A DNA stretch of 64,000 nt from Astragalus membranaceus (GCA_039519185.1 CM076850.1:91482471-91546470), one strand, 5' to 3'; positions 1 through 11,856 are shown, numbered from the stretch's first letter. Numbers and translations: made by a program. The notes: generated by a model not told the origin, from the letters alone.

Positions 1-1567
1 GGAGAGAACCGAGGGGAGAGAGAGGAGGGGCGTGGTGGTTGTAGGAGGCGACGGTGAGGAGGAAGAGAGGTGGCGGTGGAAGTAACGGCCGCGGTTCGTT
101 TTGTTGTTGTGGTGGGGCGCTGCGGTTTAGTTTTTGGTTGGCGAAGGTGGAGAGAGGGCGGTCGGTTTCGTGGTGGTGGGTGGTGGCTGTTGGCGGTGGC
201 TGGCCGTTCGTGGTGGAGGGTGGTGATATGGTGCACTGGTGGTGGAGGTTTGCCACGGTGAGGTGGTGTTTCGGTGGGGGTGCGACGGTGGCCGTTTGAG
301 AGGTTTTAGGGTGGATGGCCGTGAGTGGTGGTTTGGCCGTGAGGGTGATGGCTGTTTGGAGGAAGCGACGGCGTTTGGTGGAAGTACGGCGGTGGAGGGA
401 AGGGGACGTTTTGGTGGTACGGGGGTGGTTATGGGTTGCGAAGAGGAGGGTGGTGGTTGACGGTGAGAGGACGGTGGTGGTCGGACGGTGGCCGTTTGGT
501 GGCGGTAGTGGATGGTGTTCTCTCATTTTTTTTATCCTCCTCTCCTCTGTGTGTTGTTACATTGTTGATAATTTTTCCTTTTCCTTTTTTGGTTACATCC
601 CCTTACGGGTCCCCCTCCCCTTTGCTTCTGTTTGTTTTCTCCCCTCCCCCTTTTCTTTATTTTGATTCTGTCCCCCCGTCTGTGTGTTTCAGTGTCTCTT
701 TTTATAATGGGTTTCTGTGGTGTAGGTGTGGGTGAGATGCAGCTGAGCAATACTCATGGGAGGCCATAAAGCATAACTGCATCTGGTGAGCATCAGAGGT
801 GGAGCAGGGACTGCCAAGATGGTGAGATGTCTTTGCCAAAAATGATAAGAAACCAAAGAGACAAGGAGAAGGCAAGTTGAGCTTGGAGCTCAAAATGCAT
901 GATGATATCAGAACAACCAGCAAGACGTTGCTCTCCTGTTTTTTTGTTTGACTTCTTTTTGTTTATTTTTTATGTTTTTTTTTTATGTGTAACAACAAAA
1001 GGAAATAATGTAATTTTGGTATTATTTTTTAATAATAAAAAAAAAACAGATTTAAACAAGATACTATTTGACTATTTCTCCTATTTTTCCTCTTTATTGA
1101 TGACTACTAATTGACCAAAACAAATGAGACCAATAACAATAACGCTAAATTACCAAAACCTTCAAGCAAAACGCGCAATTCATTGATTCTCGTACGAGCA
1201 CGCACTTGACTAGCAGTTTAATTTGCACTAATGAGGATAAATACGCACACTCAAATAAACACACGCGTCTGAAAGAGACACGCATCTAAACAAACATGCC
1301 CACTTAATTAGGAGTCACACGCACATGCGATTAGGACTGACATCGCATACGATAAAGAAAAAGACTCGCAAACACGACAATAACGAAGCAGTATAAGATC
1401 ATTAGAATGAGGCGCGTACGCAGTCAAGAATAACGCGCGTATACCTCAACCTATGCTTTGAGTTTCTTTCAACTGCCAGACAAAATACCGTTAGAACTTC
1501 GTGTTCACGGAAAGACAATTTTTATTTTATTTTTGATAAACTAGTCGGACAAAATTGGGGTATGACA
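1..1567 (-). repeat. 3' LTR of the Ogre-like element (partial)
   Basis: This matches 9978-11543. The only difference I found by eye is one T in a homopolymer near 975 (10 Ts here, 9 in the other copy), which makes the offset 9977 before it and 9976 after. The terminal dinucleotide (TG on the minus strand) is at 1566-1567. The G-rich block at 1-520 and the pyrimidine-rich block at 530-680 give many spurious short reading frames. Confidence 0.9.
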
Positions 1568-1586
1568 GCTGCCCCTCTTTATTTCG
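1568..1586 (-). other. Polypurine tract next to 3' LTR
   Basis: On the minus strand the sequence AAATAAAGAGGGGCAGC directly precedes the LTR start TGTCATACC. A purine-rich tract abutting the 3' LTR is the plus-strand primer of LTR retrotransposons, and it fixes the element's orientation as minus. Confidence 0.8.
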
Positions 1587-1741
1587 ATTTTACCAAGAAA
1601 TATGAATTGCGCGAGACATATTTCGAAGGTAAAATAGAAATAAAGAATTCAGAAATTATACCAATTTTGTCCATTGGGAGAAATCCGAATTTTCTTTCTT
1701 CTTTTTGGAAAGATAGGCACTTTCGTGTTGATGCGAAAACA

Positions 1742-1869
1742 GTGCAGACAGAAAGGTAAAATGGGCACTTGGCGTGCAAACAGAAAAGTAAAATGGGCAC
1801 TTGGTGTGCAAACAGAAAAGTAAAATGGGCACTTGGCGTGCAGACAGAAAAGTAAAATGGGCACTTGGC
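1742..1869. repeat. 32-bp tandem repeat, four units
   Basis: Four consecutive 32-bp units at 1742, 1774, 1806 and 1838, each of the form GTGCARACAGAAARGTAAAA followed by TGGGCACTTGGY. They differ at only a few positions. A degraded fifth start (GTGCAGAAAGCGGTAAATTG) follows. The block sits about 170 bp inside the 3' LTR, in the 3' untranslated part of the element, the region known to be hypervariable and repeat-rich in Ogre. Confidence 0.95.
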
Positions 1870-2102
1870 GTGCAGAAAGCGGTAAATTGGGAATTCGGAG
1901 GCTGCCTAAAACCTTCTAACGGACTCTTGTCGAGTCCGAGCTCTGGGGGTGGCCTTTTCGAGCGGCCGATCAACATCAGGTCCGGAACTGATTTGATCAA
2001 TGGATTTACGCTATGCCTTAGGCCGACACAACTAATCCGAAGGACTTAACGAAGTCTGATGGATCCATCGCGCGCTCGTACACGATGTTGTGATCTGTGG
2101 AA

Positions 2103-2172
2103 GGAGTTCACTAACTCTGTGTTGATGGAGTTTACTAACTCTGCGTTGATGGAGTTCACTAACTCTGTGTTG
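2103..2172. repeat. 24-bp tandem repeat, three units
   Basis: GGAGTTCACTAACTCTGTGT plus TGAT occurs at 2103, 2127 and 2151 with one or two differences per unit; the last unit is cut short. It is a second small array in the element's 3' untranslated region. Confidence 0.9.
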
Positions 2173-2677
2173 TGGTGATTTTCTAAAAATGAGATTTTTG
2201 GGACTCTCTGGTCCGAAGTAACTTTTCTCTTGGATGGTGCATGAAATGCATGCGCTTGGGTATTTGGGTGCACATGAATGCAATGATTGATTTTGGGTGG
2301 GATGCTCTTTCTGTTTGATTTTCCTTCTTTTCTTTTTCTTTTGTTATTCTTTCGCTCTTTCTGAGATGCGAATTTGAAAGTGTAATGCACTACTGTTTGA
2401 TGCCATGAAGTGACGAATGGTATGGATGATATGAGGATGATGAATGATATGAAGATATTGTGTTCTTTTATGTTCCATCTTCTGTGATTTTCTTCTCTCG
2501 TTTCTTATTTGCTCTTTTTTTTTTCTATGGAATACAGATATCCATGTAAATGGAGTGTGAATGTATGTTATGCAAAGTGTATGTGAGGTGATGATTTCAA
2601 TGGAATGATGGATGCTATGAGATGCTATTTTTGATTTTCTTCATTTTTATTTTGGTTAAGGATCAACACTTCAAGTG

Positions 2678-2775
2678 CCTACAAGGTAACATCCTAGTCC
2701 CCAAGGATTAAGGTGAGCACCAAAGCCCTACAAGATAACAACCTAATCCCTGAGGATTAAGGCGAGCACTAAAGC
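2678..2775. repeat. 49-bp tandem duplication
   Basis: Two 49-bp units begin CCTACAAGRTAACA at 2678 and 2727, and a third start (CCTACAAGCGG) follows at 2776. The units share the core AGGATTAAGGYGAGCACYAA. Confidence 0.8.
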
Positions 2776-5700
2776 CCTACAAGCGGCCAACTTTAGGCGA
2801 CCCCCTCATGTGCTGAGATAGCTGGTTAAAGAATTTTTCCTATTTGTCTTTTTGCTATGTGAGGATGCAAACACAGTATTTTGATGCATGATATGACAAA
2901 ATTTTTTGGGGTATTCAAATACTTTTTTGTGAATACTTTCATAATGATGAGACGCGAGACTTTGGATACAAAAGTGGGATGATTATTGACCATTTTTGTT
3001 GAAAAATTGAATTTGATTCAAACTCCGGTGTTCTCAAGGTTTTTATTTACAAACAAGCTCACTTGTTTTCTCTCCCTTCCAATGACGACTGAATCTTAGA
3101 TATCGCATGACTAACGTGTGTTCTCTCTCTTTGAAGCATTGCTTAGTAAGCATGCATAGGAGCGCAAATGTGAATGAGTGAGTCTGTTAACTTGGGATTG
3201 GTTTAGGATATGTATGACAATTGAAGGGATGACAAACATGATTATTACCGACGCTTATGAGGGACCAAGGGATGCAAGACTGCCCCGGTTCGGGCTTTTG
3301 ATGAGTGAATAAGCTTGCCTTTGCCTAGTGGTGACAACAACTAGGGGTGTAGAAGATGATGAATTGGGAATGAAAAATGGAGCAAAAGAGATTTTGTCTC
3401 AACCCATAAAGTTTGATGTTGCCCCAGTCATAACAAGGACAAAGTTGCCCCAATTAGGATGACAAGGCCTTGTTTAGGATAGTGAGTTGAGAGATTGCCC
3501 CGGTGAGGTTTTGTAGGAATGAATGAGGTGAAGGAATGGGAACGCACTTGTCCCACTTTCGAATGACATCACAAATGGTTTCTTTGAGTGAGGTTGTGAA
3601 AGGCGATGGATTTTGCCAGACTGCTCCAATCCAGGCTTGGTAACTATGAATGAAAGGCTTGCCCCTGTTTGGTGATATTGACGATTGGCGTGAAAGGGCA
3701 GATATGCGGGAACTAGCGTCATGGATAACACCTGGTGAAAGGATGAATGACATAGGATGGACGCTGAACAGGCTTTCCCAAGACTAGGGTGGGTGGGTGG
3801 TGAAGAGAATGCCCCAACTTTTAGATCTGAGTGGTGTTCTCAGTGTAAATCTTTGGTTCTCTGTGAATGCCTTGACTTTTGGTAATGAAGAGAAGCCTCA
3901 CTTGGTGGTCACTAAACCTTGTTTTAAGGCAATCTTGAATGCCTTTTTGGGAGTGCAAGTCTTTTTTTGTTTCGTCAGCTTTCTTTTTTCTGACTGTTTG
4001 TTTTTGTCTCCTCAGTTCTCTTTTTTCTGAGGGTTTATTTTTTTTTGATCAGCTTTCTTTTTTCTGATCGTTTGTTTTTCTTTTTGAGCAAACACATTGT
4101 AAACAGATAAACTTATTTGTCCTAAGATTAAAATTTGAGAAAACGAAAGCAACCGGTCATTGATCGGAATGGACTTTTTAGGGTTGTGATGTGGAGAAGG
4201 GGATGATTGAGCTTAATGAAGTGTTTGGGGTTTTATTAGGACGAGTTTGTGTTTCATAGTAGAATGGCTGAGGGTTTACGGAGGGTTAGATGTTGAGGCC
4301 AGAGGAAATGTTTGCGGTCTTTATGAAAGGAGAGATGATTATACACAACAGAGTGTTGGAAGGTTTATGGGGACAAGGATCTCTGGTGTTTCATGGTGAA
4401 ATATATCGGCTCACAATTTGTACTTCTTTTGTTTCTTTTTTTTCTTGGTCTTTCTTTTTTTCCTTTTTTTTTAGGGATTTTTCATCTTTTTTTTTGAATT
4501 TTTTTGTTTGGTTGCATTCTTTTCCTTTGGACTTCTTTCTTTTCTTTGGACTTGGGTGAGCTGATAAATATGATATACCATTTTCGATGTGGAATTGATC
4601 CTTGTCTAGAGTGATGGAGATATCCTGGGACTTTCTTGACTTAAGGTGGGTAGGAGGGGGATTTTTCCCTTCTCTTTGGGATTTTCTTGGCTTAAGGTGG
4701 GTAGGAAAGGGAGCTTCTGGATTTTGGATTTTCTTGAGGTTGTGGGGAGACGGCCAAATTTCATTTCAAATTCCGATTGTTTATTTTCTCGTAAAACCTG
4801 ACAACAATTTATCTATCTATATGTGTTTGCTCTTTTCTTTTCATTTTTTTATTATGCCCTAATTTTTGCCTGGAGCGCTCTTTGCGAGTTTTCAATCCAT
4901 CGGGCGCTCCTTTTTGCCTAGGCTGCCCTTTGCGGGTTTTCAACCTAGCGAGCTTGTTCTTCTCATTTATCTCTTCTCTTTTTTTTGTTTTTTTTTTTTT
5001 GGAAAAACTTGCACTGAAAGAAAATAATGCCGATAAAGAAAGTTAGTGATCACAGAATTGCCCCAGCATGGAGGACTTAGAGTTTTAGTGAGAATGAACC
5101 AAAAAGTCAAGTATGCACTGATGGGAGAGAATATGCGCCTTATGGATGGACGGGGCGGGGTTAGACTGGGATGGTGATGATGACAAGGAAGGAAACTGAC
5201 TGACTCAAACAAGAGAAACTGCACGTGTCATGCACGTTCACTATAGGAATGCTTCACAGAGAGTCAACATTAGTTAGAACAATGAATTGATGAGCTGCTT
5301 CAGTTTTTTTTTGTCATGGAATGGATGGGATGCAGTGCTTTTGAAAGACATGCAAATGAGCTATTGATTTGCAAAACTGAGTGCTTTGGAACACTTTGAG
5401 TTCGCAACCAAGTAAGGATAAACTTTTTCAAAAAAAGGATGATTGTTTTGCAAGGACGTCTCGCTTCTCATCACAACTTTTATTTTATGCAATGAATGAA
5501 TGAACAAATTATGATATGCAAGTATGATGCAAATGCGTGGAGAACGACTACTCGAAAAGTGTGGCTTATTCTAAATTATTTTGTTGCAAGACAAAATATG
5601 GAATACCAATGCGAATGATGCAAGAATGATGCCCCCCCATTTTTTCCAAATGATTTTTGATTTTTTTTTAGAGGCGAGACAAGATGCGAAATGCCAATGC

Positions 5701-7202
5701 CCCTTTTTTGAATGATGAGAGATGCAAGAATGGTGATATGAGGCAACTGATTGTCGTTACCCTGAGTAACTTGCCTGAAACATTGAGTGGATCCTGACTC
5801 AATACTTCACACAATGTACTGAGACGTTTTGACAATTAGTTGACTCAATTTAATTTCCTACTTGAAATTAAAATGCGTGCGACTGGGTCAAAGTGCTCTG
5901 ACATCGTAAAGTAACATCTCAAATTTGTAGTCGACAAACAAATTTGAGACATTACCCTTCGTCGTTCAAAGGTGCACTTCTATCCATCAAGCCATCACAT
6001 GAGAAATTTTTCTTTGTTTCGAAAGGATGCATGCAGGGAGAAATGATGTATTCGAACAAAGTGATGAGGTTAATGAAATGATGCATGAGCGCCACATTGA
6101 CGCGATGTCCGCATTATTTGATGATAGTTTTTGCATAATCAAGGATGAATGAAATGCGATATGGATGATAGATGCTTCTGGTTTTCATTTTTCTTATGCA
6201 ATGAAATGAAATGCGTGATGTTTGCAATTACTTTCCTAATGCATGGGAGATATTGAATGAAGATGCATGCGAGATGAGACGTTAATGCTTATTTTTGATT
6301 TGCGACACAGGAAAGTATTAATGCGATGATGTGATATGGACGGACGACGGAATGAGTGGGTGAATGAATGAACGAATGTGCATTTTGAATGAGGATAACG
6401 TAAATTGCATCACTTGATGATTTTTTATGATTATGAGCGAATGAAATACCATAGGGATGATAATTGTTTTTTTTTCAGAATTTTGTTTTATGTAATGCAT
6501 GACGCCATGATGCAAAGTGCGGATGATGATTGCTTTTCGTTTTATTTTTGAACTATGAAATGGAGTGCCTGATACTAACAATTATTTTTAGTTGCGTGGA
6601 AAGATATGATTCTTATGAAAATGCATGCGAAATAAGATGTTTATTTGATTATTTTTTGTAGTGCCAAGAAAAAATGCATGTAGTATGTTTTCTAAGAAAG
6701 CTTGTGGAAAATAATAATTTTTGATTTTTCTTGATTTTTGGTTTTTTTTTTGATAAAAGACGGTATGCACTAATACTTGTTTGAATGCAAGTGCAATGCA
6801 ATATGTATGATTTCCTGTCTGTCTTGGTGCCGGGAATCACGGTGTACTATGTCTTGCCATAGGTTTAACGGTGGATTTTGATTATTTTTTCTTTGAAAAA
6901 CAACAAGGTTAGAATCAATAAGCGAAACAAAGCACATTCCATGCATTCAAACTTAAACAAACTCACACCTCGGAGTATACGTTGTTTCACTTTTGATTCC
7001 ACATCGTGCCTATGACAAGATTCTTTGTCACTTTGGGATTCTCGGTAAACAAACTTTGATGAAATGCAAGGATGCATGCATGAACTGTAAAAGCTTCTGT
7101 TGGATGCAATGCGAGGATGCATGCAAAATGATGATGATGTTTTATGCATATGCAGATTAGGGCAAAACCCTTATTGGCATTAGTTCGAGTTTTTTTGTTT
7201 TT

Positions 7203-7358
7203 TTTGAAAAATGCGAGCCGTACGTGGTTTCATATGGACCAAGTAAGAGAAAGGCTACAACGGCAGCTCGTTCTCTCTTTTTTTGAAAAGAGTGGGCCAT
7301 ATGTCACTTCGTACGGACCAGCAAAAGAAAGGCTACAACGACAGCTCTTTCTCTACTT
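7203..7358. repeat. 78-bp imperfect tandem duplication
   Basis: Two units offset by 78 bp share TTTTTGAAAA, a GNNCCRTAYGT block, and AAAGGCTACAACGRCAGCTC. They lie toward the 5' untranslated side of the element (minus-strand sense). Confidence 0.75.
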
Positions 7359-8151
7359 TTTATTTGAAAAACCTCCTACTCTTTTTTGAAAACATGTCTA
7401 TATTACCATGCAACACACAATTTGGTATGCCCCTTGTGTCCTGCGAAGGTGGGGACCTAAGTTCTAGGACAACTCAAATGTTCCTCCCATGCGGGTTCTA
7501 GTCACTTCCTCACCAGGCTACCAGAGCTAATTCTCTTTCACAATAGCACCCACAACGATGGAACGCCATCTGGTGTGAGGCATCATGAAAGAGCATACTC
7601 TGGCTGAAACTTTCGTGAGAGTCGGAAGGACAACAGTCCAATTGCCAGTCACTATTCATTTCCACTCTCCTAAGTTTTGTCAGACCTTGGGTTTTAGGCC
7701 CCTCTCAAAGCACAATAAGCATGAGGTGTGAGTGTGTGTAGCAAGGACATACCACTTAAAACTACCCAACACATATCACCCCACCTGCAAATGAAAACCC
7801 TGAACAGTCCAGATAAAAGCAAGCAATAACATGTTGTCTACCCTAGGGTTCAATATCAAATAAGCTAGCCTGGGGTTTCAACAACAATCAGGTACATTGC
7901 TTACCTCAAGAAAGGGAGCCAAGAAGGGGGGATCCGGATAGAATTGGGGAGAAATGCATGAGCATAAAAAAGAAAAGGAGATAGGGAACAAACATAGAAG
8001 AAGACAAATGCGTATGCCTACAATTAATGATAAGAAAGAAAGGAAAAAGAATGAAGGCAAACAAGGTATCAGTCAAATCAACAATACATTAAACCACACA
8101 TCTTAATTAGTTAGGCTTGACCCTCGTCTTTTTTTTTTTTTTAAAAAAAAG

Positions 8152-8170
8152 GTCCCCAGCGGAGTCGCCA
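8152..8170 (-). other. Primer binding site, tRNA-Arg type
   Basis: The minus strand reads TGGCGACTCCGCTGGGGAC, complementary to the 3' end of a plant tRNA-Arg (acceptor strand CGGAGTC, discriminator G, CCA). It lies 2 nt inside the 5' LTR end at 8173. A tRNA-Arg primer is a hallmark of Ogre elements. Confidence 0.88.
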
Positions 8171-8489
8171 GCTGTTGCGCCCGAAAAATCCGGTTCGGAC
8201 TTTTCATTGTACAACGTGGAAAAGGTATGGAGCCGCCACCAATATTTTAATTTTAAGACCAAAACATTGAAAAAAGGTCTTTTAGACAAGGCGGATGGTC
8301 TTTCGAAAACTAGAGATATGGGTTCGGGGGTCGGTTAGGCATGGGGAAGGTATTAGCACCCCGTACCTCCTTTCTACCGAAAGGGAACCTTTAATTAAAT
8401 GTGTGGTTTGAAGTGTTGATTTGAAAATGCTTTTATTTTGCCTCTTTATTGAAAAGGGAGTGAGAAGACTTAATGAAAATTTTTATTTT

Positions 8490-9330
8490 TGGCGCTTGAC
8501 GAGAGTTAGCCTCTCGCTCCTACGTATCTCCTGGTGCGATGGAGAATTCAAAGCTACGTAGTTCTTGTGTGTAGAAAATGTTTGTGGGTTGGTGTTTTTT
8601 AATGTAGGGGTTTTAGGACTGTGTGATCTGTGTTGGAGGACCACTGGGGGTCTGAAGGAGCACTGGGGCTCTGAAGGACCACAGTTCACTTATCTTAAAA
8701 CGATGATTAACCCGGCCGTACGACCGACTTAATCCCCTACTTTGAAAATAAGACTTTTGCTTTTGAAATGAAGGAGATCTGTTTGTATATTCTTTAATTT
8801 TAGAAATTGTTTATTTTTGCGCTTGACAGGGGCGTGGCCCTGCTCCTACGTATCTCCGGGTGGAGAATCAAAGGCGACGTAGTTCTAGGTTGTCCTAAAA
8901 AGGTTTTTGTTTTTTAGTCTGTCTAGATGAGTTTTCGCAGTAGGAGTGAGGATTCGCGATGACCAAACAACAACGGTTTAGAGTGGCCGCGCTACTAACT
9001 CTTTTGAAAATGAAATTATCATTAACAACCAAACGGCAACGGCGCGAGTGATCATTAACGATAATCGGTTTTGCTTTTGATTCGAGTGTTCGCGACGACC
9101 AAACAACAACGGTTTAGAGTGGCCGTGCTACTTACTCTTTTGAAAATGAAATTATCATTAACAACCAAACGGCAACGGCGCGAGTGATCATTAATGATAA
9201 TCGGTTTTTGTTTTAGATGATCAAAAAGGGCTTTCGCAATCGAATTAATTTTGGTTTGTTGTGCTTGACGAGGACGTGGCTCGCTCCTACGTATCCCAAA
9301 TGGGAATCAAAGCGACGTAGTTCTAAGGTA
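8490..9330. repeat. Three diverged hairpin repeats in the Ogre-like LTR
   Basis: Copies at about 8490-8566, 8811-8890 and 9252-9330 share GCTTGAC, a GTGGC/CTCGCTCC block, CTACGTAT, then GGAGAATCAAAG and ACGTAGTTCT. In each, CTACGT and ACGTAG are inverted repeats (8520-8561, 8846-8882, 9287-9320). Inside them TCTCC pairs with GGAGA in copies 1 and 2, while copy 3 has TCCCA with TGGGA. The paired change supports a real stem. Confidence 0.8.
8953..9224. repeat. 136-bp tandem duplication in the LTR
   Basis: Two nearly identical 136-bp units begin TTCGCGAYGACCAAACAACA at 8953 and 9089. Each contains a second CCAAACGGCAACGG motif and GATCATTAAYGATAATCGG. They differ at only a handful of sites. Confidence 0.9.
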
Positions 9331-9516
9331 GAAAGAGTTTGTTTTAATTTTTGAATAGGTGGTTTAAGATCACCGATCTGTACAGCTCAGGCGTCTTGAA
9401 CCGGGACCGACAAGATGTCACATCTCAGCCAATCCCATATTTTTGGTATTTTTATGAGAAAAAGAAAGGGAGAAAAATATTTTTTTATGTGAACTAGCAT
9501 CTATTTTTGAAGAATG

Positions 9517-9553
<37 letters not shown>
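9517..9553. repeat. (ATA)n microsatellite
   Basis: A pure run of about 12 ATA units lies in the LTR, followed by a degraded AT-rich tail (AACAATAGTAAAAATAATA). Confidence 0.95.
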
Positions 9554-9556
<3 letters not shown>

Positions 9557-11543
9557 TAGTAAAAATAATATTAAGAAAAAAAAGGATGGTAATAAATAAA
9601 TAAAATAAAATAAAAGGGAATGTGTATTTGAAAAGGGGTGGTGTGGAAAGCTGAGCCCAACTCGTTTTTTTTATTCAGCAGCCCACGCATTCTGGGCCTT
9701 CAAGGGGGGGCGCTGTAGTTAGGAAATGGAGGGGGTGCAAACAGCGATATGAAGCAAACAAAAAAAAGAACAAAAAGAGTGGGCTGTGTATATAAGGCTT
9801 AAACAAAAAAAAAAAACTAAACCTAATTCTCCTCCCTTCACTTAGGCGCCGCACAAGCTTCCTCTGAGAGAGAGAAAAATTTCAAAAAAAACTCAGAGAG
9901 AGAAAGGAGAAAAAAAAATTTACAGTGAGAGAAGAATGAAACCAGGAGAGAGAGAGGTTCCGAGGACGTCGTTGGAGGGAGAGAACCGAGGGGAGAGAGA
10001 GGAGGGGCGTGGTGGTTGTAGGAGGCGACGGTGAGGAGGAAGAGAGGTGGCGGTGGAAGTAACGGCCGCGGTTCGTTTTGTTGTTGTGGTGGGGCGCTGC
10101 GGTTTAGTTTTTGGTTGGCGAAGGTGGAGAGAGGGCGGTCGGTTTCGTGGTGGTGGGTGGTGGCTGTTGGCGGTGGCTGGCCGTTCGTGGTGGAGGGTGG
10201 TGATATGGTGCACTGGTGGTGGAGGTTTGCCACGGTGAGGTGGTGTTTCGGTGGGGGTGCGACGGTGGCCGTTTGAGAGGTTTTAGGGTGGATGGCCGTG
10301 AGTGGTGGTTTGGCCGTGAGGGTGATGGCTGTTTGGAGGAAGCGACGGCGTTTGGTGGAAGTACGGCGGTGGAGGGAAGGGGACGTTTTGGTGGTACGGG
10401 GGTGGTTATGGGTTGCGAAGAGGAGGGTGGTGGTTGACGGTGAGAGGACGGTGGTGGTCGGACGGTGGCCGTTTGGTGGCGGTAGTGGATGGTGTTCTCT
10501 CATTTTTTTTATCCTCCTCTCCTCTGTGTGTTGTTACATTGTTGATAATTTTTCCTTTTCCTTTTTTGGTTACATCCCCTTACGGGTCCCCCTCCCCTTT
10601 GCTTCTGTTTGTTTTCTCCCCTCCCCCTTTTCTTTATTTTGATTCTGTCCCCCCGTCTGTGTGTTTCAGTGTCTCTTTTTATAATGGGTTTCTGTGGTGT
10701 AGGTGTGGGTGAGATGCAGCTGAGCAATACTCATGGGAGGCCATAAAGCATAACTGCATCTGGTGAGCATCAGAGGTGGAGCAGGGACTGCCAAGATGGT
10801 GAGATGTCTTTGCCAAAAATGATAAGAAACCAAAGAGACAAGGAGAAGGCAAGTTGAGCTTGGAGCTCAAAATGCATGATGATATCAGAACAACCAGCAA
10901 GACGTTGCTCTCCTGTTTTTTTGTTTGACTTCTTTTTGTTTATTTTTTATGTTTTTTTTTATGTGTAACAACAAAAGGAAATAATGTAATTTTGGTATTA
11001 TTTTTTAATAATAAAAAAAAAACAGATTTAAACAAGATACTATTTGACTATTTCTCCTATTTTTCCTCTTTATTGATGACTACTAATTGACCAAAACAAA
11101 TGAGACCAATAACAATAACGCTAAATTACCAAAACCTTCAAGCAAAACGCGCAATTCATTGATTCTCGTACGAGCACGCACTTGACTAGCAGTTTAATTT
11201 GCACTAATGAGGATAAATACGCACACTCAAATAAACACACGCGTCTGAAAGAGACACGCATCTAAACAAACATGCCCACTTAATTAGGAGTCACACGCAC
11301 ATGCGATTAGGACTGACATCGCATACGATAAAGAAAAAGACTCGCAAACACGACAATAACGAAGCAGTATAAGATCATTAGAATGAGGCGCGTACGCAGT
11401 CAAGAATAACGCGCGTATACCTCAACCTATGCTTTGAGTTTCTTTCAACTGCCAGACAAAATACCGTTAGAACTTCGTGTTCACGGAAAGACAATTTTTA
11501 TTTTATTTTTGATAAACTAGTCGGACAAAATTGGGGTATGACA

Positions 11544-11856
11544 GCACTCAGGGGTGGGGCGAACTTATATCATGAATGTTTTTGGTTGTTAAGTGTTATT
11601 GACAGTTCTGTTTTATTTTATTATTTCGCTGCTTAGATGATTTTTATTGACGTTGAGTATTATTGCGATGATAACTGTGGTTTTGAGATTCGCCTTTTGT
11701 GATGTGCTGCGTAATACCTGGATAATATGCTTTGAGCTGTTTATTTGAGAAGTGTGGTTTTTATGGAAGTATGTGTAACATCCTTTGCGATGAAAAGAAA
11801 TTTTGAAAACTCTGATATTTTCCAATTAAATTAACGGGTAGAAAAGGGGTGTTACA
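11544..11856 (+). repeat. LTR-end fragment
   Basis: About 310 bp ending AAAAGGGGTGTTACA, the typical 3' end of plant Ty3/gypsy LTRs of the Tekay/Del type (mirror of TGTAACACCCC). The start is cut by the Ogre-like insertion at 11543. No coding content. Confidence 0.5.

Larger units (their letters stand above)
1587..8151 (-). other. Non-coding interior of the Ogre-like element
   Basis: No reading frame on either strand exceeds about 115 codons and none resembles gag, protease, RT, RNase H or integrase. The sequence is rich in short ATGATG/ATGCAA/ATGCATGCGA motifs (notably 2400-2600 and 5450-6800) and homopyrimidine runs. A 62-bp stretch at 5741-5802 recurs in reverse orientation at 45585-45645, showing that this interior belongs to a dispersed family. 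The element resembles a large retrotransposon derivative (LARD). Confidence 0.75.
1..11543 (-). mobile_element. Ogre-like Ty3/gypsy LTR retrotransposon, non-autonomous, truncated by window start
   Basis: Two copies of the same sequence lie at 1-1567 and 9978-11543 in direct orientation. Read on the minus strand the LTR begins TGTCATACCCC (ending at 11543) and ends GGGCGCAACA (at 8173). It is followed after 2 nt by a tRNA-Arg-type primer site (8152-8170) and, at the other end, by a purine tract next to the second LTR. Ogre elements of legumes are known for a tRNA-Arg PBS, very long LTRs and tandem repeats before the 3' LTR, all seen here. The interior (1568-8151) lacks any recognisable gag, protease, RT, RNase H or integrase, so this copy would depend on proteins from another element. 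The far part of the 3' LTR (about 1.8 kb expected) lies left of the window. Confidence 0.88.
8173..11543 (-). repeat. 5' LTR of the Ogre-like element (complete, 3371 bp)
   Basis: Minus-strand ends are TGTCATACCCC (11543) and GCGCAACA (8173). The LTR contains a purine/pyrimidine-asymmetric GC-rich block (9838-10500) whose minus-strand frame gives a low-complexity His/Pro/Thr-rich 221-residue translation that I do not consider a gene. It also holds an ATA/AAT microsatellite, a 136-bp tandem duplication and three hairpin-forming repeats. The outer flank after 11543 is GCACT; the matching target-site copy would lie left of the window. Confidence 0.88.

Noticed and set aside
54..735. Several plus-strand Gly/Arg/Trp-rich frames, repeated at 10031-10712
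   Set aside because: They are in the two LTR copies, antisense to the element, and reflect G-rich sequence without domain structure.
9838..10503. 221-codon minus-strand frame rich in His, Pro and Thr
   Set aside because: It lies wholly in an LTR, is low-complexity, and comes from a GTGGTGG/CACCACC-biased block; no domain is recognisable.
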